A DNA stretch of 64,000 nt from Pedosphaera parvula Ellin514 (lineage in GTDB: Bacteria; Verrucomicrobiota; Verrucomicrobiia; Limisphaerales; Pedosphaeraceae), in NCBI RefSeq assembly GCF_000172555.1, contig NZ_ABOX02000038.1, forward strand, positions 1-64,000. The letters are read 5' to 3'. Both the position numbers and the translations under genes were made by a program. The notes under the pieces are model-generated. The model had not been told where the DNA came from, did no database searches, and was given only the letters and a program-made list of their open reading frames with translations. This document shows, piece by piece, positions 26,790 through 34,740 of this stretch (its first letter is position 1; every line of letters begins with the position of its first letter).

Positions 26790-27137
26790 TTACGATTCTG
26801 TAGAATTTTTAGAGCGATCGACTGCCGAGACGGCTGATTTGAGAACCTCAATCTTGGTGTCCGTCGACCGGATTACGAGGGTATTTTCCTTGACAGTGAC
26901 CACCACTCCAACGATTCCACCGCTGGTCGTGACCTGGTCATTTTGTTTAACGGATTTCAGCATGGTCGCGTGCTCCTTGGCACGTTTCGATTGGGGCCGG
27001 ATCATGGCGAAATAGAACATGGCGCCCATGATCACAAACAACCCAATCGTCTGGACCATTTGTCCCGTCGGATTCGGTTGCGTCGCCGCCGGCGTGTCCG
27101 CCGCCCCTAACATGACCATAATGCTGTTGATATACAT
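26790..27137 (-). CDS. yajC: preprotein translocase subunit YajC
   Basis: 115 residues. One hydrophobic helix, MVQTIGLFVIMGAMFYFAMI, is followed at once by RPQSKRAKEHATMLKSVKQN and DQVTTSGGIVGVVVTV, the conserved YajC sequence. YajC forms a complex with SecDF and YidC next to the SecYEG channel. It is the first gene of the run yajC-secDF-terC-recJ. Length and position match the family. Confidence 0.95.
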   Translation of the reverse strand: MYINSIMVMLGAADTPAATQPNPTGQMVQTIGLFVIMGAMFYFAMIRPQSKRAKEHATMLKSVKQNDQVTTSGGIVGVVVTVKENTLVIRSTDTKIEVLKSAVSAVDRSKNSTES

Positions 27138-27443
27138 AACTTCTAATAAAGTGAGCCGTTAAATCTAAGGATGCGAACGTTTTTGGCAAGCGTTATAAGC
27201 GGCTTATTATATCCACGATGCTAATTTCCACCTCAAAACACAAGGAATCAAGCAATCTGCCTCATAAAACCATAAGAATTCGCCCTCAACTTGGATTGAT
27301 AACGACCGGGAAGGTTCAAAACAAAAGCGCTTTATTTTCCATTTAGCTGCATAATATAGAAAGTCTTTGCACCGTCGCCAGATAAATAGCTTTGCCTCAA
27401 TGGCCTCGACCCGCTAGCCTGCCCCCTGACTGATAGATATGGC
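27138..27443. other. divergent intergenic region between yajC and the histidine kinase
   Basis: 306 bp separate two genes read in opposite directions, so promoters for both should lie here. An AT-rich stretch with TTATTATATCC around 27205-27215 could be part of the yajC promoter and TAATATAG near 27352-27359 part of the kinase promoter. No ORF, tRNA, repeat or clear hairpin is visible. Confidence 0.4.
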
Positions 27444-29753
27444 ATGAAGCGACTCTCGAGCCTTAGAGTGCGTCTGGTAGGCATCGTTTTCCTGGCCGTA
27501 GCACCGGCTCTGGTGCTACTGCTGTGCACTGGTCTTTCCTCGATAGGTTTTATCGTCGGTCTGCTCGCTCTTGCTGCTGCCTGGGTCGGAGGTGAATTAT
27601 TTATCCTTCGCCAGATTAAGGCTCTTCGCGAAGCGATTAAGTCCCTGGCTTCAGGCAAACTAAACACACGCAGCGGGCTGGCAACAGAACCCACCGAACT
27701 GGGAGAACTGGCCCGCAACTTCAACCTGCTGGCGGAAAATCTGGAACAACAAACCGTTGACCGGGAGCGTAATGAAAAGTCTTTGCTAAGTCGCGCCCAC
27801 CAACAAACCGTCGTTGCGGCCCTCGGACAATTCGCCATCGTAGCCTCGGACCTGACCTCCCTGCTGAACCAGATTGTCCTCCTCATCAGCCAGACCTTGG
27901 AGATTGAATTTTGCAGCATTTTGGAATTGCGTCCGGAGAGCAATACCTTCCTTTTGCGGGCGGGTGGTGGTTGGAAGGAGGGTTATGTCAACGTAACGAC
28001 CGAGGACACCGGTCACGCCTCCCAATCCGGGTTCACGTTAATTTCCGGTGAACCAGTTGTGGTCCGCAATTTGAGCAGCGAAACGCGGTTCTACGCCCAC
28101 CAACATCTGCTGGACCATGGGGTTGTCAGCGGTGTAACCGTGGCGATTCAAGGCCATAGCAAGCCTTTCGGTGTTCTGGGAGTACATACCAGTTACGAAC
28201 GTGTTTTTGACGAGGATGAAGTGCATTTCCTTCTCTCGGTTGCAAACCTGCTCGGAATGGCCATTGAGCGGCAGAGGACTGAACCCGAGATTCAAAAACT
28301 GGCAGCTTTCGCCAAGCACAATCCCAACCCGGTGCTCGAGTTTTCCTCCGAGGGTATGCTGACCTTTCATAACAAGGCAGCTGAGAAGATCTCCAAGCTT
28401 CTTGGTCAAGAGCATCCTGAAACAATTCTGCCACCCAACGTGGCTGGCATTGTTCAAACCTGCCTGGCAACTGGCCAAGCCCGGCTCCAACTTGAAACCC
28501 GTCCAGCCAACCGTGTGCTATCCTGGTCATTCTATCCCATCATGCCCAGCCAGGTTGTCCATTGTTATGTAGAGGACATTACTGACCGGTTAACTCTTGA
28601 GGAACAATTCCGTCAGGCACAGAAGATGGAATCGGTGGGCCAACTTGCCGCGGGAGTAGCCCATGACTTCAATAATATTTTGACCATTATCCAGGGGCAT
28701 TCCGGGTTGCTCATGTCGCGCGCAAACCTTGCGCCAGCGATGATTACCTCCATTCAAGCCATTTCCTTCGCTTCGGAACGAGCCACCAGCTTGACGCGGC
28801 AATTGCTCATGTTTAGTCGTAAGGAGGTCATCCAACCCAAGCAGTTGGATTTGAAGAGCGTGGTCGATAACATGAGTAAGATGCTGCAACGTTTGCTCGG
28901 TGAAACGATCGCTTTTAAATGCACTTCATCCCCCAACCTGCCGACCGTGCTGGGAGACACAGGGATGATGGAACAGATTTTGATGAATCTGGCAGTGAAT
29001 GCCCGCGATGCCATGACCAAAGGCGGCACGTTGAGTGTCAGCACTGGTCCAATCTCCGTTTCCCTGGATTACGTGAAGGTACATCCTGATGCCCGGACAG
29101 GGTTATTCGTTTGCCTGCAGGTTCAAGACACCGGTTGCGGCATGGATGCCCCCACGATGAAAAGAATTTTTGAACCGTTCTTTACAACGAAGGAAGCGGG
29201 CAAAGGAACCGGGTTGGGTCTGGCGACAGTTTACGGGATTGTGAAGCAACACTCAGGCTGGATTGAGGTTAACAGCCATCTCGGCAAGGGCACTACATTT
29301 AAGATATTTTTTCCGGCCACCCAAAAAGTGGTCGAAACTCCTGCCGCAACCACGGTCGTCACCGATGGTGAATTAAGAGGCGGTTATGAGACAATCCTCG
29401 TGGTGGAAGATGAGCCAGTGCTGCGCGACCTGGCCCAATTGATTCTCCAGGATTGTGGCTATAAAGTCATCGAGGCATCCTCCGGAGTTGAAGCGCTCAC
29501 CATCTGGCAACAGCACCAGGGCAACATCGATCTCTTGCTCACGGACATGATCATGCCGGATGGCTTATCGGGCAAAGACCTCGCGAAATCCCTCCTATTA
29601 CACAAACCTCAGCTCAAGGTGATCTTTTCCAGTGGCTACAGCGTCGATGATATCGGCATCGAACCCAACCTGAAGGAAGGTCCGCGCTTTCTCCAAAAAC
29701 CCTACAGCCGCACTACGCTAGCCAAAGCCGTCCGCGAAAGCCTCGACTCCTGA
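27444..29753 (+). CDS. hybrid sensor histidine kinase/response regulator
   Basis: 769 residues. Order: two N-terminal membrane helices (LVGIVFLAVAPALVLLL and GFIVGLLALAAAWVGG), a HAMP-like linker (about 50-110), a GAF domain (about 130-275), a PAS domain (about 285-380), HisKA with VAHDFNNILTIIQGH (phospho-His near residue 410), HATPase with the N-box LMNLAVNARDAM, GCGMDA and GKGTGLGLATVYGIV, and a receiver domain (about 650-769) with LLLTDMIMPDGLSG as the phospho-acceptor Asp. The HDFNN type of kinase often signals through its own receiver. No separate regulator gene is adjacent, so the partner is unknown. Confidence 0.92.
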   Translation: MKRLSSLRVRLVGIVFLAVAPALVLLLCTGLSSIGFIVGLLALAAAWVGGELFILRQIKALREAIKSLASGKLNTRSGLATEPTELGELARNFNLLAENLEQQTVDRERNEKSLLSRAHQQTVVAALGQFAIVASDLTSLLNQIVLLISQTLEIEFCSILELRPESNTFLLRAGGGWKEGYVNVTTEDTGHASQSGFTLISGEPVVVRNLSSETRFYAHQHLLDHGVVSGVTVAIQGHSKPFGVLGVHTSYERVFDEDEVHFLLSVANLLGMAIERQRTEPEIQKLAAFAKHNPNPVLEFSSEGMLTFHNKAAEKISKLLGQEHPETILPPNVAGIVQTCLATGQARLQLETRPANRVLSWSFYPIMPSQVVHCYVEDITDRLTLEEQFRQAQKMESVGQLAAGVAHDFNNILTIIQGHSGLLMSRANLAPAMITSIQAISFASERATSLTRQLLMFSRKEVIQPKQLDLKSVVDNMSKMLQRLLGETIAFKCTSSPNLPTVLGDTGMMEQILMNLAVNARDAMTKGGTLSVSTGPISVSLDYVKVHPDARTGLFVCLQVQDTGCGMDAPTMKRIFEPFFTTKEAGKGTGLGLATVYGIVKQHSGWIEVNSHLGKGTTFKIFFPATQKVVETPAATTVVTDGELRGGYETILVVEDEPVLRDLAQLILQDCGYKVIEASSGVEALTIWQQHQGNIDLLLTDMIMPDGLSGKDLAKSLLLHKPQLKVIFSSGYSVDDIGIEPNLKEGPRFLQKPYSRTTLAKAVRESLDS

Positions 29754-29804
29754 CCCAGAAAGTACCGCACTGATTGAAGTGGGCACCTGTTCATAAATCA
29801 GCGC

Positions 29805-31535
29805 TTATCCCTTGATGGTTTCCAGAATTTTGGCCACCGCCTCCTCGGTTTTAACCGGTGTCAGCACGCCACCCCGAAGCTTCAGTTCGACTTCTCCCTT
29901 GGCAAGGGATTTTTCGCCGATGCCCAAGCGTATGGGAAAGCCAACCAGTTCAGAATCCTTGAATTTTACTCCCGGCCGCTCATCCCGGTCATCCAGAATG
30001 ACATCAATACCTTGGGCAACAAGCTCGCTGTAAATCTTTTCAGCAAGAACCATCGTAGCACTCCCAGCTGCCACACCCAAAGGGGTAATACATACGGTAT
30101 ACGGGGCCACACTAACGGGCCAGATGATGCCATCCTTGTCATTGGATTGCTCAATGATGGCTTGCAGCGTACGGGTGACGCCTATGCCGTAACAACCCAT
30201 CACCGCGGGTTTTTGCTTGCCGTCTTCATCCAGGAACAAGGCCCCCAGCTTCTCGCTATACTTGGTGCCGAGTTTAAACACATGGCCAACCTCGATGGCG
30301 CGCTGAATCTTCAGTGGTTTGCCACAGGACGAGCACGCCTCGGATACCTGCACGGAACGCAAATCCACCCAATGATTCACCTTGATATCACGTTCTACGG
30401 AAACATTTCGGTAATGGAATCCATCTTCATTCGCGCCAGTCGTCATCTCAGCAGCGTCGCGCAGTTGAGTATCCGCATAAACCGGAGCCTTCGTGAAATT
30501 CACCGCCCCCAAACTCCCCGGATGTGCTCCCATTGCCGCAAAAATTTCGTCGGCTGTGGCTGGGCGGAAATTGCCGGAACCAACCGCCGCAACCAATTTC
30601 GCTTCATTCAACTGATCGTCGCCGCGCATCAACAAAATCACCAGCTTGCTATCCACCATGTAAACCAGCGTCTTGATCTGGCGATGAGCAGGAACACTGT
30701 GCGGTGCCTTGGTCAGCGCTTCGATCGTGACCACCCCTGGTGTCGCAAACTTTTCCAGCGCATGCGGGGCGCTGTCAGGAGGAGAGAGCTTGTGAGTGTG
30801 AGTGGCCAGGCTTGGCCCCCCGCTTACGGCTTTTTCAATATTGGCTGAATAATTGCAAGCCTCGCAATAGACGACTTCATTTTCCCCGGTTTCAGCCGGC
30901 ACCATGAATTCGTGTGAAAACTTGCCGCCCATGACACCGGTGTCAGCCTCAACCGCAACAGCTTTCAGGCCGCAACGTTGAAAAATCCGCGTATATGCAT
31001 CATACATCTTCTGATAACTGATCTGCGCCAACTCATCAGTCACATCAAAGCTGTAGGCGTCCTTCATGATGAATTCCTTCGCCCGCATCAGGCCGAAGCG
31101 AGGACGGATTTCATCGCGAAACTTGGTTTGGATCTGGTAGAAATTTTTGGGTAGTTGGCGATAGGAACTGATTTCGCCAGCCACGAGAGTGGTGATCACT
31201 TCCTCGTGTGTTGGCCCGAGAATCCATTCCTTCTTGGCGCGGTCGCGCACCTTGAAAAACACTTCGCTGGCCGTGACATAGCGCCCGCTCTTTTCCCAAA
31301 TCTCGGGCGGTTGCATCGCGGGCATAAGCAGTTCGAGGGCGCCAGCGCGATTCATCTCTTCGCGGACAATCTGCTCCACCTTGCGTAATGCGCGCAATCC
31401 CAGCGGCATGAAGGTATAGAGACCGCCGCTCAACTTGCGGACCAGTCCGGCTCGGAGCAGCAATTTGTGCGACGTAATTTCCGCTTCCGCGGGTGTTTCT
31501 TTTAAAGTTGGGATGAGCGTTTGAGTCCAGCGCAT
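29805..31535 (-). CDS. proS: prolyl-tRNA synthetase, bacterial type with editing domain
   Basis: 576 residues. Class II motifs: GLYTFMPLGLRALRKVEQIVREEMNRAGA (motif 1 area), FRDEIRPRFGLMRAKEFIMKDAYSF (motif 2), and AVMGCYGIGVTRTLQAIIEQ (motif 3). The YbaK-like insertion for deacylating mischarged Ala-tRNA lies at about 230-390. An anticodon-binding domain follows (VAPYTVCITPLG, DERPGVKFKDSELVGFPIRL). The start codon lies 5 nt from an inverted-repeat arm of the four-helix-bundle cassette, so the upstream ribosome-binding region is made by that repeat; no Shine-Dalgarno is visible there. Confidence 0.95.
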   Translation of the reverse strand: MRWTQTLIPTLKETPAEAEITSHKLLLRAGLVRKLSGGLYTFMPLGLRALRKVEQIVREEMNRAGALELLMPAMQPPEIWEKSGRYVTASEVFFKVRDRAKKEWILGPTHEEVITTLVAGEISSYRQLPKNFYQIQTKFRDEIRPRFGLMRAKEFIMKDAYSFDVTDELAQISYQKMYDAYTRIFQRCGLKAVAVEADTGVMGGKFSHEFMVPAETGENEVVYCEACNYSANIEKAVSGGPSLATHTHKLSPPDSAPHALEKFATPGVVTIEALTKAPHSVPAHRQIKTLVYMVDSKLVILLMRGDDQLNEAKLVAAVGSGNFRPATADEIFAAMGAHPGSLGAVNFTKAPVYADTQLRDAAEMTTGANEDGFHYRNVSVERDIKVNHWVDLRSVQVSEACSSCGKPLKIQRAIEVGHVFKLGTKYSEKLGALFLDEDGKQKPAVMGCYGIGVTRTLQAIIEQSNDKDGIIWPVSVAPYTVCITPLGVAAGSATMVLAEKIYSELVAQGIDVILDDRDERPGVKFKDSELVGFPIRLGIGEKSLAKGEVELKLRGGVLTPVKTEEAVAKILETIKG

Positions 31536-31540
31536 ATTAC

Positions 31541-31572
31541 AAATTTCAAGTTTCGAATTTCGAATGACAAAT
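31541..31572. repeat. left inverted-repeat arm of the four-helix-bundle cassette
   Basis: AAATTTCAAGTTTCGAATTT and the following 12 bases, rich in TTCGAA units, pair with 31957-31988 in inverted orientation with five mismatches in 32. It occupies the region directly upstream of the proS start. Confidence 0.65.
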
Positions 31573-31573
31573 C

Positions 31574-31933
31574 CTAGGGTCTGCCTTTATCACCGCCTCG
31601 GGCGGTCTTCTTTGAACTTACCATGATTGCAACCAATTGTTGGGCTTCATTTTCCAATCGCCTCAGTTCTGGAATTGCTTTCTGACTGAGCTCAATCAAC
31701 ATCTCCAGCCAAAGCAGTGACTCATCAGCCTCTTCTTCAACAGTAGAAAGTTTGCTGATAAAATCCGCTTTGGATTTGCCTCGACACGCCGCCCGGTAAT
31801 TTGCAGCAACCGAAGTGGCTGAGCGCATCAACTGGCGGGTTATGATCTGAAACTCCGGCGACTTCGGAAACTGAGCACAAAGCCTGATAACATCAAGAGC
31901 GAATTTTTTTGTTCGATCTTTCAGATCGTTCAT
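31574..31933 (-). CDS. four helix bundle protein (23S rRNA intervening-sequence protein family)
   Basis: 119 residues of the S23/IVP-like four-helix-bundle family. Family features are KFALDVIRLCAQFPKSPEFQ in helix 1, the very conserved ITRQLMRSATSVAANYRAAC linking helices 1 and 2, KADFISKLSTVEEEADESLL in helix 3 and WLEMLIELSQKAIPELRRLE leading into helix 4. Relatives are encoded in intervening sequences of 23S rRNA, in diversity-generating retroelements (Avd) and as orphans. Here it is an orphan between inverted repeats. The final residues (KKTARGGDKGRP) are basic and may bind nucleic acid. Molecular role unknown. Confidence 0.88.
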   Translation of the reverse strand: MNDLKDRTKKFALDVIRLCAQFPKSPEFQIITRQLMRSATSVAANYRAACRGKSKADFISKLSTVEEEADESLLWLEMLIELSQKAIPELRRLENEAQQLVAIMVSSKKTARGGDKGRP

Positions 31934-31956
31934 GGCTTGAAATTACGCCCTTCTAA

Positions 31957-31988
31957 ATTTGCAATTCGAAACTCGAAATTCGAAATTT
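31957..31988. repeat. right inverted-repeat arm of the four-helix-bundle cassette
   Basis: ATTTGCAATTCGAAACTCGA and the next 12 bases form the partner of the arm at 31541-31572. Its last two bases belong to the TAA stop codon of the FAH-family gene. Confidence 0.65.
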
Positions 31989-32742
31989 ACTTGACTGTAT
32001 TAACGAGAGGCGCAAGTCCTTGAATGCGCACTTCCAGGCGGTCGCCTGATTCAATCGGCCCCACCCCGCTCGGAGTTCCGGTGAGAATAATATCGCCGGG
32101 CAGCAGTGTGATGTTCGTCGAAATGAAGCTGACGAGTTGGAAACAGTTAAAAATGAGCTGGCTCGTGTTCGAGTTTTGCCGCAACTGCCCGTTCTGGAAA
32201 AGCTGTATCGTCAAATCATGCGGGTCGATCTTGGTTTCCACATAAGGTCCAAGCGGGGTGAAGGTGTCGAAGGACTTGGCCCGAGCCCATTGGCTTTCCG
32301 CGTTCTGAATTGTGCGATCGCTGACATCCTGCGCGGACGTGTAGCCAAAAATGTAGCGTGCTGCAGCCGCTGGAGTGACGTTCCGGACGCGGCGACCAAT
32401 AACGATGGCCATTTCGGCTTCGAAATCGGTGCGATGATTGGGGAAAGGAATTTCAATTTTGGAACCGTCGGGGATCAATGAAGTCGTGGCTTTAAACCAA
32501 ATCAGCGGTTCCTTTGGCAGCGGCTTCCCGGTTTCACGGGCGTGGTCGGCATAATTGAGACCGACAGCAATGATTTTGGAAGGAACTACCGGGATCAAAG
32601 TCCTCAGCCCCTTAAAGGGAGTGGGCTTTTTATCAAAGGAAGGAGAACCGAATACATCACCGCGCAAACGGTAAAGTTCGCCATCCACAACTTTGGCGTA
32701 AAAAATATCTTCGCCTTTTTGAAACCGGCCGATAGCTGCCAT
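31987..32742 (-). CDS. fumarylacetoacetate hydrolase family protein
   Basis: 251 residues from the ATG at 32742 (MAAIGRFQKGEDIFYAKVVD); the longer frame adds an unlikely leader. FAH-fold motifs: SKIIAVGLNYADHARETGKP, RTDFEAEMAIVIGRRVRNVT (metal-binding Glu pair), IFGYTSAQDVSDRTIQ (metal Asp) and LLPGDIILTGTPSGVGPIESGD. The family covers acylpyruvases, oxaloacetate decarboxylases and 2-hydroxyhepta-2,4-diene-1,7-dioate isomerases; the close match to the short, single-domain group favours a broad acylpyruvase/isomerase role. The TAA stop overlaps the repeat arm of the downstream cassette. Confidence 0.9.
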   Translation of the reverse strand: MAAIGRFQKGEDIFYAKVVDGELYRLRGDVFGSPSFDKKPTPFKGLRTLIPVVPSKIIAVGLNYADHARETGKPLPKEPLIWFKATTSLIPDGSKIEIPFPNHRTDFEAEMAIVIGRRVRNVTPAAAARYIFGYTSAQDVSDRTIQNAESQWARAKSFDTFTPLGPYVETKIDPHDLTIQLFQNGQLRQNSNTSQLIFNCFQLVSFISTNITLLPGDIILTGTPSGVGPIESGDRLEVRIQGLAPLVNTVK

Positions 32743-33060
32743 AATTAGAGACAGTAATAACAAAGTGACAGCTGTATTCGCAAGCCGAAATTCCACAACC
32801 CAACTGACTTAGCGGGAATATGGCAAAGCCGGAACACCTGAAAAGCCGCCCTCCATCGCCCCGCCCATCAAGGAGAATCCGATTTAATTGGCACTTGAAA
32901 TGACAGGCGATTTTAATCGTATAAGCCCATAAAGGATAGCTAGTTACAAATATTGTGCATCACCTCGAATAACTGGTGGAAAGTAAGTTCGTGGCTGTCT
33001 AAATCCTGAAACTAATGTAGAATCTGGTTTGTTGTAACAATTTGATCGATTCAAGGTCAT

Positions 33061-34488
33061 ATGCTGAGTAACTTTATGGCGGGTATGAGAATAAATTTTC
33101 CGAGCTGGCTGATGTTGGTGTTCACCAGCATAACTCTTTTGATCGGACCTTCATTGAGCGCGGCGTCCCACGAGACTCTTGTCTGGAACCAGAAGGAAAA
33201 CAAAGTCGATGCCGATATCACTTCATGGGATTTGTCTCAGCTCTTGCAAAACGTAGCCAACGCCACCGGCTGGAAAGTTTACCTGGAACCGGATGTTACG
33301 AGGACTGTGTCTGCCAAGTTCGAGAAACTTCCTGCTGGGGAAGCACTTCGCGCCATGCTCGGAAACCTGAATTTTGTTGTCATGCCAGCTTCCAACGGAG
33401 TTTCGCGGCTGTACGTGTTTCGCACCTCGCAACAATCTGCCACTCGGCTCATCCGTGCCGTGGCTAAAAAAGCGCCTGCCAAGCCCATCCCCAACGAATT
33501 TGTTGTGATGCTCAAGCCTGGAAGCAAAACGAAAATCGAAGATCTTGCCAAAGCCTTAGGCGCAAAAATTGTTGGCCGAATGGATGGGCAGAATGCCTAT
33601 CGGCTTCAATTTGATAGCGCAGCCTCTGCCGATGCGGCGCGCTTGCAACTGGCCGATAATCAGGATGTGGAAGGAATCGACTCCAATTTTTACGTGCAAC
33701 GTCCGCCGGATGTGAACATGAGTGTGTCCACCCTGGCAAATGATCCAGACCTCCAATTGCAACCAAGGACAAACAGCCCGGGCGATTGTCAGTTAATGAT
33801 TGCGGCCATCGACACTCCCAATCAATCCCTTGGAAAAAACCTGGACCAATTTATAAATCCCACGATTCATGTAGCCGGGGATGTTTCGGTTGATCCGAAT
33901 ACCGTCACGCACAGCACCGCAATGATCTCTACGATGTTAGGTAACCTCAGCAAAATCGATAAGGGAGGCACGTCGGTAAGGATCCAGCCAGTGGATGTTT
34001 ATGGAAATTCAGAACAAGCCACCACATACGATGTCGCCAAGGGAATCGTTAGTGCAGCAAACAGCGGAGCCAACCTCATCAATCTAAGCCTCGGAAGTTC
34101 CGGCGATAGCATCCTGCTTCACAAGGTCATTACCCAAGTTTCCAATCAAGGCATACCCATTTTTGCAGCGGCGGGCAATGAACCGGTCACGACTCCCACC
34201 TACCCTGCCGCCTACCCGGAGGTTGTGGCAGTTACTGCGAGTGACAGTTCCGGAAAACTTGCTGATTATGCCAATCGCGGCAGTTTTGTGGATATGATTG
34301 CCCCCGGAGACAGCGTTGTCAGGTACAATGGACAATCCTACATGGTGGAAGGCACCTCATCGGCAACTGCCTATGCGACCAGCATGGCGGCCGCGCTGGC
34401 AGACCGCTCACATGCCTGTGCGGATCAGGCCCTCTCCCTGCTAAAGAGTTCTGCCAGCGGCACTGCCTCCATCAGCACCAGCAAATAA
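33061..34488 (+). CDS. secreted S8 (subtilisin-like) protease with STN-like and propeptide domains
   Basis: 475 residues with a signal peptide (LMLVFTSITLLIGPSLSAAS). About residues 45-120 resemble the STN/secretin N-terminal fold: SWDLSQLLQNVANATGWKVY and VSAKFEKLPAGEALRAMLGN. About 145-215 look like an inhibitor I9-type propeptide (FVVMLKPGSKTKIEDLAKAL). The S8 domain shows Asp in MIAAIDTPNQ, His in VTHSTAMISTM, the oxyanion Asn in FAAAGNEPVT, and Ser in VEGTSSATAYATSMAAAL. His-Ser-Thr replaces the usual His-Gly-Thr, and D-T-P replaces D-T/S-G, so activity should be tested. An STN-like domain ahead of S8 is uncommon to my knowledge. Confidence 0.8.
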   Translation: MLSNFMAGMRINFPSWLMLVFTSITLLIGPSLSAASHETLVWNQKENKVDADITSWDLSQLLQNVANATGWKVYLEPDVTRTVSAKFEKLPAGEALRAMLGNLNFVVMPASNGVSRLYVFRTSQQSATRLIRAVAKKAPAKPIPNEFVVMLKPGSKTKIEDLAKALGAKIVGRMDGQNAYRLQFDSAASADAARLQLADNQDVEGIDSNFYVQRPPDVNMSVSTLANDPDLQLQPRTNSPGDCQLMIAAIDTPNQSLGKNLDQFINPTIHVAGDVSVDPNTVTHSTAMISTMLGNLSKIDKGGTSVRIQPVDVYGNSEQATTYDVAKGIVSAANSGANLINLSLGSSGDSILLHKVITQVSNQGIPIFAAAGNEPVTTPTYPAAYPEVVAVTASDSSGKLADYANRGSFVDMIAPGDSVVRYNGQSYMVEGTSSATAYATSMAAALADRSHACADQALSLLKSSASGTASISTSK

Positions 34489-34680
34489 CCGCGCCGAAAG
34501 CCACTCCTTTATTCCGCCTGGGCAATGCTGATGCCTGTGCCAACAGCAATCACCTCGATCGCAACACCCTGTTGCCTCAAGGATAAATGACACCGGGGAT
34601 TGGACCGGATTTGGGTATTCGTTGCCTCACATTAAATGACACCGACGTGTTTATTGTTTTTCCCTCCGTCAGGAGGGTCC

Positions 34681-34714
34681 TTTTGCCCCTGCTGCTGCAG
34701 CAGCAGGGGCAAAA
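34681..34714. repeat. 34-bp perfect palindrome inside the insertion sequence
   Basis: TTTTGCCCCTGCTGCTG is followed directly by its reverse complement, with no spacer. It lies 26 bp downstream of the transposase stop. Another small hairpin (34662-34677, CCCTCC-GTCA-GGAGGG followed by TCCTTTT) is next to it and could end plus-strand transcription entering the element. Confidence 0.8.
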
Positions 34715-34740
34715 AAATTTCTCATTCTTCCATCCCGTCC

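Larger units (their letters stand above)
31541..31988. mobile_element. putative cassette: four-helix-bundle gene framed by inverted repeats
   Basis: A 448-bp unit whose ends are imperfect inverted copies (27 of 32 positions match) built from TTCGAA-type units: left arm 31541-31572, right arm 31957-31988. The only gene inside starts at 31933 and stops at 31574, two bases from the left arm. The right arm overlaps the stop codon of the FAH-family gene, and the left arm ends five bases before the proS start codon, so the unit fills exactly the space between two genes. A shared TAC just outside each arm might be a target duplication, but it is too short to trust. No transposase is present. Confidence 0.5.

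Noticed and set aside
30012-30848. 278-codon plus-strand frame inside proS
   Set aside because: Antisense to a well-conserved tRNA synthetase, with no motif.
34681-34714. Palindrome read as transposase terminator
   Set aside because: No T-run follows the stem on the minus strand, so intrinsic termination is not supported.
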